A stretch of 64,000 nucleotides of DNA, from NCBI GenBank assembly GCA_001692895.1, contig KV748288.1, positions 1 to 64,000 on the forward strand, in the 5' to 3' direction. Source of the stretch: Cenococcum geophilum 1.58 (Eukaryota; Ascomycota; Dothideomycetes; Gloniales; Gloniaceae). Of this stretch, positions 36,954-52,065 are shown piece by piece. The position numbers and the translations under genes were made by a program. Numbering within the stretch: position 1 is the stretch's first letter; every line of letters starts with the position of its first letter. The notes under the pieces are model-generated. The model was not told the origin of the DNA. It searched no databases and worked only from the letters and a program-made list of their open reading frames with translations.

Positions 36954-39900
36954 TAATCACTACTATAGTTATAGTATTAGAAGTTAAATAATATACTACT
37001 AAAAGCAGCTATAACGACGCCATTAACGGAAGTAACGACCTTAGGGTTAGGTAACAATACTAGTATAATAGATACTAACTTGTAACTAGTTATAGTTGGA
37101 CAGTTATAGGCAATAGTTAATTAGTTAATAGATAATAACACAGTACTTAAAAATAGGGTTAACGGAATAGGAGTAGCTAAGGTTAAGTTACCTTTAATTA
37201 AATAATTCTTAAGAGAGAGATTAAAGCTTAAAGGATTCCTTACGTAAATATACTTTAAAGTTATATAGAAAGAAGTAAAGTTAGCGATACCTATAGATTA
37301 AGTAGTGTATATAGGATTGTTCCTAACGGGAAGGGCGCTTAAATGGTTTAAACCCTACCTTATAGAAATATAGGATAATAATATAACAACCACTAATTAG
37401 AAGGTACGATATATATTTATAAGCTAGACTAGATTTACGGAATAATTAATATAAATATTTAGGGACCTAAAAGCAATAACTATAGTAAAAAAAAAGCTTT
37501 AGGACCTAATACAGCAAACCTTAGCAATTAAATATACAACGTAGTTTTAAATATTAGCCACGTAGGTTAAATAGAACAATAGGGCGCTTATAGCATAGTA
37601 TAAACAAGGACTTAAAGCGAAAGTCTAGGATATAATTATTCTAATAGAAGATACGGATACCCTTAGGGAATTAATAGATTAAGCAATTAAGATTAATAAT
37701 AGGATCTTCTAAAGGGAACAGGCTAAGAGAGGTTAAGATAGAGTTTTATAGTTATATAAGGCGTAAAGTACGTAATAACTAAAGCCAAATTAAAAATTAT
37801 AGTATAGTGTAAAGCTAATGGACCTAAGCGGTACTAGAGAAACCTATAAAAAATGGAGAAAATAACTATAAAAACCTAGAAGTTAAGGATTAAGTAATTA
37901 TAAAACTAAGGAGTATAGGCTAAACTAAGAATCTTAATAGTAGAAGACGTTTGAGCGGACTCTATAGCAAAAATAATGGTTTAAAGGCAGAGTTTATATA
38001 AATTGCGGAAAATAGGGTTATTTTGCTAGAAACTATAAAAGTGGTTAAAGTTATTATGTAGTAAAGGGAACTAGACTAATAGTATATAACATATATATAT
38101 AGAGAGATAATAGTATACTATAAGGAACAAAAGAATATTTAATTAGAAGTTTTGTGTTTTATTATAATAATATATACCAAGTTTATAAGGACGCTAAGTA
38201 CGGCGTAAGCTATTAGCCATAAGAGCTAGAGTTAAGAGGACTTAAAGGAACTAGAGAGTTAAATAAAAAATAAAATTAACTCTATAAGCTAAATTAAAAT
38301 ATTATAGCAACGTATAAATAAAGATTAGCTATAATAATAATAGAGTCGGAGTACTTATTAATTAATAGCAATAAGGAAAAAAAAGAAACTAACTAGGGGT
38401 ATCTAAACCTTAATATAATAGAAGTAGAGACTAAAACCACTATAGAGTAAGGTTTAGTAACGGGTATTATAATACCATTAAATACGGCATCTATCGCTTT
38501 ATACGATAGAAGGAGTAATATTTAAAGGCGATTAAGTAAGTAGACAACTGCTAGTACTAGCTTACCACTTAATAAAGGCAAAAGGCTAAAGGCTTAAGAT
38601 TCTTAAGACGAGATAAGGTATACTTAGGGACCTATAATAGATAATAACTAATAAAGCAGAGCAATAGCTTAGTTTAGTAATATATAAATAAGCTTAGGAC
38701 GAAGTTTCCTAAAGGCATAAGATTCTTAAAGTAAGATAAGTAAGATTTAAGACTCTTAAGATAAGATAAGAACACTAGTTAAGCCTAGTTAGACTAAGGC
38801 TAAAGTATAGCTTAAGAAGGAAGCAAGCTTAGGATTAAAGAATTTAAGGGACTAAGAATTTAGAGTATAAATAAGGACACCTATAGGCAAGAAGTAAATA
38901 GCTTCGCTATAGATTAGAGAATCTATAATATAAATAGTAGTTAGACTAGGAGACAGATATATAGACCTAGAAGACTTACTAGGGGAATATAGTGTTCAGC
39001 CTAAAGATCGAAAAGTTAATATTACGATTAAGAAGTAAGAGAACTTTAAGGATTTAATTATAAGACGTAAATAATAAGAAACCATAGACGAATTTAAAGT
39101 AAAAATCCTTATATAGAAAGAATAGAAACTAAACTAGAGTTCTAGCATACTAGGTTATATACGGAATAGAGCACTAGTATAAAGAATTATTAATAGGCTA
39201 AGAGTAGGTACGCTAAGAGCTAAATAGCTTACTAAACTAGAAAATGAAGAGGATTTAGGAATTCTAACTAGGTTTAAGAAACGGCATATAAAGGGCTATT
39301 ATAACGCAGTAATAAGAAAATACTTCCTTACGGATAGGCCGTATATACTCTAGCAGCTATACTAAAAGTAGTATAGGTAAAGACATAATAACAAGTAGGA
39401 AGATTTCTATATATAGTTAAATAAGAGAGTTATTTAAGATTACCTAATTACGGAAAAAGCAATAAATTATATTAAGGGAGCCTTAATTATAATATTAAAG
39501 GATTTAAAGGAATAATTAGAGGACTAAAGAAGTAAAAGACGTATTTTAGTACCTATAAATAAAGTCGCGATGTTTAGATTAATATAATAAAGGTTTAAAC
39601 TTAAGAATAAAAATAAGTTAAGAGTTAACCTAAAGCACCTAGCACACTATACGCTATTATAGATTGTATATATAGATAATATATATAATATACACAAAAA
39701 TCTAAAAGAAAAAACTAGAAATACTCTATAAGGATATATTAGGCGCTAGATAAGTAATAGTATAAAAATACTAAGTATATACACGGATAGTATCTAGTAG
39801 AAGTTTAGAAGTTAGGAGACTTAATACTTTAATTAAAAAGATTCCTTACGGAAGAATGCTTAGATAAATAATAGTGGTGGAAATACCTAGAGAATATATA

Positions 39901-42900
39901 TTTATAGTATATTAAGGATAAAAAGCGAATAAAGTATTTGCTAAAAAATAAGTTAAGTATATAAGGATCTAGTAGCTAATAATTAGGAAAAGTAGAGGCC
40001 TATAGAACCAGAGGAAGCTAGTAGTAGAGCCTTAGACCCTTAAAGGAATTTAAAGATAACACCTAAATTTATAAGTTAAATGGTAAGATTAATAGTTTAA
40101 AATATTAGTAAATAGTAGAGCAATAAGGAACTATATCTTACTAGCAGTAGTTAAAAGAATAAGGCTACTATACAGATAGAAAGAGCACCTATATCTACTA
40201 GTTATAATTTTAGGAGATCCGATAGCCTATAAAGGAGGCATTATTAATCTCAAAATAGGACCTATTTAGATAACTATTAAAGGGAGATAAATCGGAATGT
40301 CTTTTAATATATTACCATTAGGAAACAATAAGGCAGTATTAAGAATGCCTTAGTTATAAAAATATAATCTAAAAATTAATTAGGTTATAGGTTAGGTTAA
40401 TATTAGGGATACTTAATGCCGTAAAATATAATAATAGGCTAATATAGTATAGTACTAAGTAGGGGCAACCTATAAGGAAACAGATAAAGGACTAAGTTAT
40501 ATACTAAAGAGATACTATAAGTATGGCAAGAAACTATAGTCACTAGAAAGTAAGAAGCTATTAGAGTATATAGTATAGAACTATAAAATAGAATTAAAAC
40601 TAGGAATAAGTTTAAGGTTCTTTCCAATTTATAAGCTTACTAAAGAAGAAGGGAGAGCACTAAAAGAGTTTATCTAGGAGAACTTACGAAAGGGATATAT
40701 TAGACTATTACAGTTATTAGCGGGTTATTTAGTACTATTCGTACTAAAAAAGAATGGAAAACTAAGGCTATACATTAACTATAGATAGTTAAATAGCATT
40801 ACTAGGAAAGATAGGTATACTTTACCCTTAATTAGTAAAATCTAAGATAAAATTGGTAATGCGCAAATCTTTATAAAGATAGATCTAAGATAGGCGTACT
40901 ATTAGATTAGAATTAAGGAAGGCAATAAATAAAAGGCAGCCTTTAGGTTAAAGGAAGGACTATATAAACCATTAGTTATACAGTTTAGGCTTATAAATGC
41001 ACTAGTAATATTCTAGAAACGTATTAATAATATATTAAGAGAACACTTAGATAAATTTGTTATAGTATACCTTAATAATAATATTATCTACTTAATAAGT
41101 AAGGAAGAGCACAGAGAATACGTTAAATAGGTCTTAAAGAGACTATAGGAAGAAGAGATACTAGTAGTAATTAAGAAATGCGAGTTCTTTATTAGGAAGA
41201 TAGATTTCGTTAAATTTATTATTAAACTAGGCTAGCTTAATATAGATCTAAAGAAGATTAAGGCTATAGTAAATTAGTAAGAACTAAAGAACGTTACGCA
41301 ATTAAGGTTGTTTTTAGGGTTTTGCAATTACTATAGAAAATTTATAGCTTAATAGTTAAAGGATATTAAGCCATTTATAAGGTTAATAAAGAAAGAAGAA
41401 CCTTAGGTATAGGGAGAAGAGTAAAGGAGATTATTTAAAGAGGTTAAGGAGTTATTTACTTAGGACCCAATCCTTAAAATCTACTAACTAAAACTAGAGA
41501 TAGTGGTTAAAATAGATACATTAGACTTTATACTAGGGGTATACTTTCTATAGAAATATAAAGACGGATAGCACCTAGTAGTATACTATAGTTAGAAGAT
41601 AATACTACTAGAACTAAACTATAACATCTATAATAAGGAGTTATTAAGTATAATTATAGCACTTTAGGAATGGAGAGCATTCTTATAAGGTATAGAGAAA
41701 CTATTTATAGTTAAAATGGATTATAAGAACCTAATAGGGTTCCTAATAACAAAAGAACTTAACTAAAGGCAGGTTAGATGGGTAAAAATGCTTATAAAAT
41801 ACTATTTTAAGATTTAGTATACTAAGGGTATAGATAACGCACGAGCAGACGCTCTAAGTAAAAAAGCTAAACTATAAAATAATAAAAAGCTATTAGGGGC
41901 TTTACTATAAAGAGATATAGACGGATTGATTAGATATAACTATCCAAAAATTATAATAATAAGAGAAATTAGTTAGACCTATAAATTACTAGAGAGTAAC
42001 TAGTTATAAAAAATTTAAAATATATAGGTAGAGGATCTAGACTTAGAGTAGTACGGAAATAAAGAAGTAACGTACGTGCCGAGAAATATTATAAAAGAGT
42101 TTATTAAGTTATTCTATAAGGGATTAACTTAAGGACATAATAGAGCTATAGGCTTAGTATTAAGACTTTAGGAGAAGTATATTATTAATAGAATCTAGGG
42201 ACTAACAAGATAAGTTATAAAAGAATATCTAGATTGCTAAAGAAATAAACTAGCGAGATATAAGCTATATAGAGGGCTATAACTAGTTAAAATACTAAAG
42301 AGACTATAGGAGGTTATATTATAGGACTTTATTATAAAGTTACTAAAATTAAGAGATTCTATTATTAAGTAAGATTATAACGTAATTTTAGTAATAGTAG
42401 ACAAGCTAATAAAGTAGGGATACTTTATAGCATATATAGAAGAAATCTTAGTAAAAGATATAGCTAAAATCTATATTAAAGAAGTGTTCGTAAGATATAG
42501 AGTACTAAGTAAGATTATATCGGATAGGGATTTAAGATTTATAGTAGCATTTTAGAAGGTATTCTTGGCGGAATAAGAAGTTTAAGTAGCAACTTTTACC
42601 GCATATTATCCGTAAACAGACGGTTAAACGGAAAGATTAAATTAGACACTATATTAATTATATACAGAATAATTGGGTATTATTATTACTAGCTATATAG
42701 TTCGTATATAATATAACACCTTAAGAAGGAATAGAAGTATTACTATTTAAGGCGAATTACGGGTATAAGCTAAGAATATTACTATTACCGCGTTAAGTAA
42801 AGAAAATAAGTAGCACAGCTAAGTAAAGAATGGAGATACTAATAAATCTTTATGTAAACCTTATAGAAATAGTAAAGGTAGTATAATAGAGAATGAAAAG

Positions 42901-44064
42901 GTACTATGACGCTAAGAGATCTAAGGAACTAGATTTTAAGGAGGGAGATAAAGTATAGCTACTATATAAAAATTTTAAGAGTTAATAATTAAGTAAGAAG
43001 TTAGACTATATTAGACTAGGACCTTTTAAAATTATAAAGAGGATTTTACTAGTTATATTTAAGTTAAACCTACTAGCTAAAATAAAGATTTACCCTATAT
43101 AGTATATCGCGATACTAGAGCTAGTATATAGGAATATTAAGCCACTAGTTTACAAAGCAGATATATATAGAGGGTAAAAGGAGGATAAATAGTAAGTTTT
43201 AAAGGTTGTTAATTATAAAAATATTAATAATAAAATATAGTATAAAGTAAAGTGGATAGGCTATAATAAGACTACCTAGGAGCTACTAGAAAATTTAAAG
43301 AATGCTATAGGAAAGGTACAGGAGTATTTAAAGAGAAAAGGTTAGGTAGTATTAATAAAGAAGGATTACTAAAGAACGAACTACTTAAGGGAGACCTAGG
43401 AGGAACAATTACTAAACTACTTAGAGTTGTTTCCTTCTCTATTAGAGGAGAATCTGTTTTTTTATTACTAAGTTCCTATAAACCTTATTTTATAAGTTTC
43501 TACTTCTTAAAACGCACCTTCTTATAAACCTTTTTAAGATAAAATAGATAAGCTAATACTATAATATAGGTTTCTAGGGCCTTCTATTTAGCGTTATAAG
43601 ACTATTTTAAATCCGCTAGAGCTTAAGTTAGTTTACTATTAAGCTTTATAGTAGTAGATTAAACTTAAAACTCTAGTAGTAATTAATAAGGGAACTTAAA
43701 AACTAGTAAGAGTAATAAGACGCGTATACTTAGTATTAGAGATAAAGCAAACATTACAGAATGAATAAATATTCGCTTTAGTGCACTTTAAGTAAAAAGA
43801 GGGTTGCTAGAATAAAGGACTTACTAATATAATATAAACTAACCTTACCTTTACATAACGAGAATATAGAGATGGCATTATCTTACTAAGAGATAGTATT
43901 GTAGCAATAGTATAAGCACGCCGTTGTACTTATAAAGAAGAAAGTGCTTTAGGTATAATAAGTAACGATATTAACCAAATTAATTAGACAGATATTATAC
44001 CTCTAGTAAATAACCTAGAGATACTAAGTATCTTTAAGGACGAAGATAGAGAAAAGGGAGATAG

Positions 44065-44483
44065 TGTTACGGACGCTTTAAGTACAATATTATAACTACT
44101 TAAAGAAGAGTTAAAAGAAGCTAGTTAGTTAATATAAGTATAGTCTAGGATAGAGCTAGTAGAACTATATAATAAGAAATAGTAAGTAAGTTATATAATA
44201 CTATACGTAGAGTATACGGTGTATAAACGGGATATATATATAATATGTATAACACATACCTTATATATAAGAAGGATTTTATAGGAGTATAGTTATATAT
44301 TTAAGGACCCTTAGTCCCTACCTAGATAGTTCCTTCCTTATAGTAATTCTTAGAATATAATTAGAGTTAATTTATTAGGCAACTACTTTACTAGTTATTA
44401 TTACGTTATTAACTTCCTATATTATCTATACACCTAGCCTATTAATAAGTTTACCGTAGTTCTTATTATAAGGCTTTATTACA
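44065..44483 (+). repeat. 3' LTR of element E (419 bp)
   Basis: It starts TGTTACGGACGC and ends GGCTTTATTACA, the same length as the 5' copy with transition-type differences. Right TSD CTAAG is at 44484-44488. Confidence 0.92.
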
Positions 44484-45338
44484 CTAAGTACCTTCTCCCT
44501 TCTTTTTAGTATTTACTAGTGTATTACTTCTGCCTCTTTATACTTCCCCTAGTTTAATAGCACTAACCTAAGGTTACTAATACTAGTAAGTATATCTAGG
44601 TGCTTTAGTTTAAGTACCTTCTCTCTTCTTTTTAGTGCTCGCTAGTATATCGCTTCCGTCTCTTTATACTTTCCTTAACTTAATAGTACCAACCTAAGGT
44701 TACTAACGCTAGTAAGCGTATATAGGTGCTTTAGCTTAAGTTCTTTCTTTAATCCTTTTAGTGCTTACTAGTATATTACTTTCGCCTTTTTATATTTCCC
44801 CTAGCTTAATAGTATTAACCTAAGGTTACTAACGCTAGTGAGCGTATATAGGTACTTTAGCCTAAGTACCTTCTCCCTTTCTTTTAGTACTTACTAGTGT
44901 ATTACTTCTACCTCTTTATACTTCCCCTAGCTTAATAGTATTAACCTAAGATTACTAATACTAGTAAGCGTATCTAGGTGCTTTAGCCTAAGTACCTTCT
45001 TTAATCCTTTTAAATCTCGCTAGTACATTACTTCCGCCTCTTTATACTTCCCCTAGCTTAATAGCACTAACCTAAGGTTACTAACACTAGTGAGTATATT
45101 TAGGTGCTTTAGCCTAAATACCTTCTTTAATCCTTTTAGATCTTGCTAATATATTATTTCTACCTCCTTATACTTTCCCTAGCTTAATAGTATTAACCTA
45201 AGGTTACTAACGCTAGTAAGCATATTTAGGTACTTTAGCTTAAGTACCTTCTCTAATTTTTTTTAAATCTCGCTAGTGCATTACTTCTACTTTTTTATAC
45301 TTCCCTTAACTTAATAGCTATAACCTAAGGTTGCTAAC
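44484..45338 (-). pseudogene. TPR array piece 2, about seven 126-bp units
   Basis: This continues the same minus-strand array between element E (TSD CTAAG at 44484-44488) and element F (TSD CTAAC at 45334-45338). The unit phase is preserved across both insertions, confirming that it is the same gene. RIP-type stops occur in nearly every unit. Confidence 0.88.
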
Positions 45339-45525
45339 TATTACAGTGCTACAATGAAGTAGACTGAATAACTACGTTATGGTATGAAGAGGGGAAGAAG
45401 GTGGAAAGGGGGTATTGTATATAAATAGTAGGGCTGGCCGCTAAGTCGCTAGTGGTGGGCCAGCCAATAGTAGGGAATAGTACGAGATAGTATGAAATAG
45501 TATGCGTCAGGTCAGTGCCGTAACA
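45339..45525 (-). repeat. 3' LTR of element F (187 bp)
   Basis: Plus-strand borders are TATTACAGTGC and GTGCCGTAACA. Left TSD CTAAC is at 45334-45338. Confidence 0.92.
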
Positions 45526-48500
45526 GTACTCCTCTCCCCTAGACGGTTTGGTCCCCAAACTAAATAAATAACTTAAAAATAGGCAGTGTATAGGGTTACC
45601 TATTTTCTACCACAAAGATATTAGTTCCGCTTACCGCCCTTAACCGAGCTAATAGCGATTTTCTATACCGGGTATAGAAAATCCTAATTGGTTAGTTTAG
45701 TAAGTAAGGTCGGCAGAACTCTACACCGCCACCTAAATCGGTCCGTGTGGCGTTTCTTAGCGAGAATTTGGCTAATTAGATAACTTTAACCGCCGGTCGA
45801 AGTTCTATAACATCTTAACTACCACAAATTTTAATGCGGTGGTCGGCCGCGACCTTAGCGTGACTTTTCCTTATCTTATGCCTAGTCTAGGGGTTCTGGC
45901 TTCTTAGGGTATTGCTTATAAAAGCGCTATATAGCTTATTTGTAACCCTTTAGGTCTTCCTCTAGCTGCCAAGTTATATCCTTATAATATTTCCATTTAA
46001 TCTTATAAGTTAGGCCCTGGGGGTCTTTGTTGTGTATATTAAGGATTTTCTTAAACTCCTATTTATCTTCTATGTTGCCGTTATTGTCTCTCTCTACTAC
46101 TTGTCCTTGTATATTACGGTGCTTTATAGTATTAATATTTGCTTGGCTAGGGATCTCTTTAGCAGCCTAGACGCGGACCTTAGATATATAAAAGGATTTA
46201 TTTACTTAGATATGGTCCAGAAGATCTATTATAACTGCCCTTTAGTATACTACGAGTACGGGGTACAGGCCATCCTATTTATCGTCCCATTTCTTCTTAG
46301 ATCTATTTATCTTTATATTTTCTAAGCTAACTATAACTATGTCACCTTTATAGAATAACGCGCTCTCGTCCCTATAGGTATTAGTATTATCTTTATAGCG
46401 TTGCTATAAAATCCAGGCTAGGGCCTTAAGCTATATTAATATCCGCTTAAAGCAGTTAGCTATAGAGTCTGCGCGGAAGAACTCCTTCTTTGCTTATACT
46501 AATAGTGTTAGTAGGCGGGGGCCAGTAGGCTCGATTTTGAGGCGAGGGTTAAAGCTATAGTTTACAAAAAATAGGGAGATGCCTATACTCTCGTTAACTT
46601 AGTTATTTATAGCAAACTTAGTAAGCGGTAGGTAGTTAACCTAGTTGTCCTATATAAAGCTAACAAAAGCATAAAGGTATTTATTTACGGCGGCGTTAAT
46701 AATTTTGGTTTAGCCGTCCGTTTCTAGGTATTAGGCTAAGCTTAGTCGCAAGGTTATCTTAAGGCGTTTACTTAGTTATCGCTAGAAGTCGCTAACAAAT
46801 TATATACCGTAATTAGAGATAATCGTACTTAGTGCACCGTGGAGCTTATATACGTTATTAATAAAGCTATTAACTAACTTCTTTATTAAGAGTCCTGTTA
46901 CTAAAATAAGGTATTATATTTTAGTTAGGCGGTCTATAATAACAAGGATATATTTATATACCTTGCCGTGGCGTTAGTATACTAGCAGCGTTGTAATATA
47001 GTTAATTAAGATATTAGTTTATAGGCAGGCGGGTAATTCTAGTGGCTTTAGGAAACCGGGTGGGGCAGAACGGGGGGTCTTAGTGCGAAAGTATAGGGTA
47101 TAGTCTTTAATAAAGGTAGCTGTAAACTAGGAGATTCCTAGCTACTAGTATATTTGGTTTAAGAGGTTAAAAGTCTTAACCCGGCCGGGATAACTAGCGG
47201 GGCCGCTGCTATAAGAGTAATAGGTAACTTTTAGGCGGAGGTCTAGGGCGTTAGGGACAAAGAGATATTAGCGGAAGTAGATTTGTCCGTTAATGATACT
47301 ATATTCTAACTTATCGCAACGGAGTAATTTCCTAATTTTCTTTGGCTAACGGCAAGCTTTCTAATTACGTAGGGCTGCTATTATATCTTTTATAAGTTCG
47401 TTCTCCTAGTATCCTAGCCAGATTAACTTATTTAGTGACTTTTCGGCTATTTTAGGGTCTAAAGCGGCTATAAACTCCGCGTCATTAGAGTTACGGGACT
47501 TATGTAGTAATTCTTCTAAGATTATAGGGTTAACTTTCTGGGGTGGTATAACGACTTAGGCTCGGTGGCGGAGGCGTTTATTATTAGCGTCCTTAGGCCT
47601 TATTCCTAGTAGCCGGCTTAGGGCGTTAGGGAGCGTGGCTTTACTGCTAGGTCTATATATAATTACAAAGTTAAACTATAAAAGGAACTCTGCCTACCGG
47701 ACTTAGCGCTAGTTTAGCTACTTAGTAGTTATAAACGTCTATAGGTTCTTATAGTTGGTAATAATTTTAAACGGCTCCTTAATTCCTTATAGCTTAGGAT
47801 GCTATTCCTTTAAAGCCTTAATAATAGCTAGGAGTTTTTTATTATAGATCTTGTAGTTATATTCTAGCGCGAAGTGCTTTATAGAGAAGAATGCGACTAG
47901 TCTTAATTTTCTGTTATTATTATACTGGGAAAGGACTCTGCCGGAAGCCTAATTTAATGCGTCTATCTCTACCACTATTTTCTTTGTGTAGTTATAGTAT
48001 GCTAGTACTGGTGCTAAAGTAAAGGCTCCCTTAAGGGCCTTAAACAATTTGGCTTATTCTAGTCCCTATAGCTATTTAATATCCTTCTTTAAAAGTTTTA
48101 TTATGGGTGTAGCGATAGCAGAGTAGCCTTAGATAAATTGTTAGTAGAAGTTCGCGAAGCCGAGAAATTGTTATAGTTCTTTAATTAATGTCGGGTCCTT
48201 TTATTTCTGTAAGGCCTGTATCTTCTTAGGGTCTATAGTTATACTATTAGTTAAGATAATTAAGCCAAGGTATTTTGTTTTAGTAGAGTAGAACTTAGAC
48301 TTATTAATATTAATCTAAAGTCTAGCATTGCTAAGTCTTTAGATGACTTTATTTATATACTTAGTATACTTAGCGTGTGTTTTAGAAAAGATAAGGACGT
48401 TATTAAGGTAGGCAGTATAGTAGTTGTTAAGGGTGTTGTGTAGAATATAGTTAATATAGTTTTAGAATATAGCGGGTGCGTTATAGAGGCTAAATAGTAT

Positions 48501-51500
48501 AATTAGTATCTTATAGAGTCCGAATCGGGTAATAAATGCTATAAGCTACTTATGGCCCTCCGTAATCCGGATCTGGTTAAACGTAGTAATTATATTAAGT
48601 TTAGTAAAGTACTTGGCGCTATAAAGTGCGTTAAGTGTCTTACGGATTAGTAGCAGTGGGTATTAATTCTTAATAGTAACTGTGTTTAGGCCTTAGTAGT
48701 TATAGTAGATTTATATACCGCTGCTGGGCTTAACAGCAAGGAGGAGTGATATGGTAGCTAGTAAGGTTAATTTGTGGATAAAACCCTTATTTAGTATCTT
48801 ATTAATCCACTTCTTTATATACCTAAGTTTAGTAGGTAAAAGTGGTCTATTTTTATGGTATGGGGCCTAGTTTCTAGGGGTAATCTTAATTTTATAGTCC
48901 TATGGTTGGTAAGGGGGTAGCTTATCTATGTTTTTAGGGAGGAAGTGTTTAATATATTTACTAAACTCCTTTAGTAGGCGTTATAGAATATCTTCGCGGG
49001 TTAATCCTAGTTTGCCTTTTAGGAATTTTTTAACATTAGTGTTAACTATCTTCCGACGTAAAAGCTTGGGTTTAGTTTTTAGATTTGTTTTAAGGAAGTT
49101 ATAGAAATAGGGGGGGAGCGCTTTACGGGCTTCCTTTATTATATAGTCGCCTTTTACTAGCTGGCGGAAAGACCTTTCTAATAGATTTGGTACTTCTATT
49201 AGGCCTATAGGCAGCTCTTTAAGCAGCTGTTAGTATTTATTTTATTTAACTAATTCTACTAGCTCCGCTATATGGATCCTTATTACCTTTACGTCTTTTT
49301 GTTTATAGAACTGGGTAAAATTAATAGTACGGGTGTATTTAATATTGTCTAGGTTGGGGTATATCTGGCTCTTTAATGCTATGGCTAGGCTAACACGGCT
49401 TAGTTAGCCTGGGGGGGCGGAAACGAGGCGGTGGCCCTATATGGTACGCGCGGGAGATAGGTGTGAGGTTAGGCGTTGCGGTGGCGCGGTTTCTATTATT
49501 TAGGTTTTAGTAGTTTTATAGCTAGTCCTTGCTATAACGCGAGCTATAGTGTGCGTATATAGTATATGGCTTAGTTCTGGGTATTAGGCTAGGTGGCTAG
49601 GGTTTAAATGGTGCCTAGGTTAGGGTTAGTTTCTTAGTAGTGGCGGCGCGAAGCGGACCTTCTTCCTTGGTCTTGGCAGGGCTGGCTAGCCTATTATTTT
49701 GGTCTTAAGTGCTAGGTTAGTCTAGTCTTCTACTATCTTGTTTCTTTGTAGCTATATAGGCTCCCCTTTATTAAGAATGTCTTCTACTATTAGGCTTTAT
49801 ATATAGTCCTAGGCACTAGGCTTAGTAGTGCTAAGTATCTATGTAAGGCGTCCCTACTAACGTTGGCTATCCCCTATAGGAGGTAGTGCCTAGAGTAGTA
49901 GTCTAAGTTAAAGCGGATCTTAAGTTTCCTAAAGCTGGGATAGGGCTTGTGCTTCTAAAGCTAGGGTATACTTAAGATAATTGGGGTAGTGGGCGAGAGT
50001 TTAGTAATAAAAAAGAGTATAGCTTTAGTATAGAGGCCGATTAATATTTAGGCGGTGAAGTAGTCCGTAATAAGTGAAGTTAGGATGCTGTCTGTAAGGT
50101 ATAGTGGCCTAGGTACTAGTAGCTTCTTAGTTATAACGTTATACTTTCTTATAATAGACTTTATGTTAGTAAATGCTATTATAGTACTACCGGAGTCCAC
50201 TAGGCTTACTATATTAATATAAATTTAGGGGTATAGGTTATGTAATAAGGAGAGTTAGGTTTAAATAAGGATTAATTTCTTATTACTGTTTGCTGATTTA
50301 AGATTAAGTGGCAGTTTACTAATAAAAAGGACTAATTAATCTAGTAATAGGGACCTAATCTTCTTGTCTTCCTCCTTATATGGTTTAAACCCTTAGGCGC
50401 GACTTAGTTTAAGGGTCTACCTTTTAACGACTAGGGTATAGGGCTGTTTTAGCAGGGCAGTCTAGTGTCCGTCTGGCTAGTAGTGTCTGTCTTTATTTTA
50501 GTTGGGGTATAGGAAGACAATACCTCGCCGATAATATAGCCGTGTTTATATTCGCTAGCGTGAAGTTACTAATACTAGGCGTTGTTAATGGGTTGGGCTC
50601 CTATATAGGGTATAGTTTAGAGTAACTAAGCCGTAGGGTTAAAGGGGGGGGGTTGTCTGCCGCGGCTATAATAGGCTCCGTAGTTGCCGCGTTTATAATA
50701 GACTTTATGGTCGCCGCGTCCGCGGTTATTTATTTATATTATTTAATAGGGTAGTATTAGGACTAGGTTTACTGTCTTAGTGGGGTTATAGGCATTCTTT
50801 TAGTGGCCGGGCAGGCTATAGGTAAGGCATAGTCTATTATTAACGCGGCACTTGCGCTCCGTGTTTAAGATTTTATTAAGGTTTATAGGTTTTTTAGTTA
50901 CTGCTAGGGTTAGGGTTAATATAGGGGCAGGGGCTTGGGCAGGTAGGCGGTGGTTAGCGTTCTTCTTAAGGTTGGCTTAGTGTATATAGTTTGCGAGGTT
51001 CTTAGCGAATATATCTATCTGCTTACTTTAACCTGTATAGTCGCTGTTATTAATTTTATAGGCCAGTCTAAGTACCAGCTCTTCTATCTTTAGAGAGATA
51101 AACTTTTAAAGTAGGTCCACCTTCTATTTATCTATCTTTTTGGCGCGGACTATTAGCTTATTAAGCTCTCCCTTCTAGGACTAGTAATTACGCTTGCCTT
51201 AGGGGAAATAGTTAAGCTTATTTTTTGCGACCTGGGTTATATTAAGGACCTTGTAGTAGGCAGTAAGGTCTTTAAGCATATCTTCCTTAGTAGGCCATTT
51301 CCACGTAGATATATTATTTAGGTTCTTATATATAAGCTCTAAGCCCTACTTAATAAACTTATAGGTCTTGTTCTTTAGTATGTCCGAGATATAAAGGATC
51401 TGGAACTAAACTGTATTAAAGTAGTCCTAGTCCTAGTTAAAGACTCCCTTAATTTTAATATGCTAGGTCTTAAAATTAGCTTATTATTCTAGTAGGGTGC

Positions 51501-52065
51501 CTTTTCCGCTAAATATTGGCGGGTCTTTAGATCTCCGTTTTTTCTGCTAGGTTACTACTGTTATTATAGGGGTTGATTGTTTTAGAACGGTAATAGTCTC
51601 TACCTAAGAGTTAATAGTTCCTGTCTAGGAAGCGATAAGGGCACTAAGGTTTTTGTTAGCTTTTTTATTGGCGGTGTTTATGTTATATATATACTATAGT
51701 CCTACTTTAATATTGTTAAGGAACTCATTGGTATAGTTAATAAAGGTAAGGTAAGCTTTGCTAGGCTCGAAGGTCTTAGGGTATAGTAGGGAGCGGCGGA
51801 TTGTCTACGCGATATTAGGGTATGTCTCTATAAATAGGTCTGCAAAAATATCGCGGGGGTTCTAAGTTTCGGCCATTTTGGCGTTGTTAGTGTCGCCTAT
51901 CTAGGCGCTAGGTAAAAACTGAGGATTATTCTAGGACTGTACTAGGGATGTGTTAGTTTTAGTAGAGGCGCGCGTAGGTCGCGATTACTCTAGGGCGGAG
52001 GTTAATTGGCTAGGGTATGGGGAATTAGTAATCGCGATGGGGCGTAAATTAAAGATACTATAAAC

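Larger units (their letters stand above)
36535..44483 (+). mobile_element. Ty3/Gypsy chromovirus fossil, element E
   Basis: This LTR retrotransposon of 7949 bp has both LTRs (419 bp each) and a perfect TSD, CTAAG. It is broken with many breaks. On the plus strand: gag-like region (about 37010-38130) with a CCHC area near 37985-38050, a long poorly recognisable stretch, protease-like region (about 40090-40420), reverse transcriptase (about 40600-41250), RNase H (about 41480-41880), integrase (about 42050-42900) and a chromodomain-like tail (about 43200-43340). About 700 bp without clear domains precede the 3' LTR. It inserted into the TPR array of the Clr5-TPR gene. Its LTR and pol differ from those of families A/D, B, C, F and G. 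Confidence 0.92.

Noticed and set aside
40439-40627. 62-codon minus-strand hydrophobic open frame
   Set aside because: It is antisense to element E between protease and RT; a composition artefact.
45349-45558. 69-codon minus-strand open frame
   Set aside because: It covers the LTR and adjacent tract of element F and is noncoding.
46032-46325. 97-codon plus-strand hydrophobic open frame
   Set aside because: It is the antisense of element F's integrase tail and chromodomain region; hydrophobicity follows from TA-rich composition.
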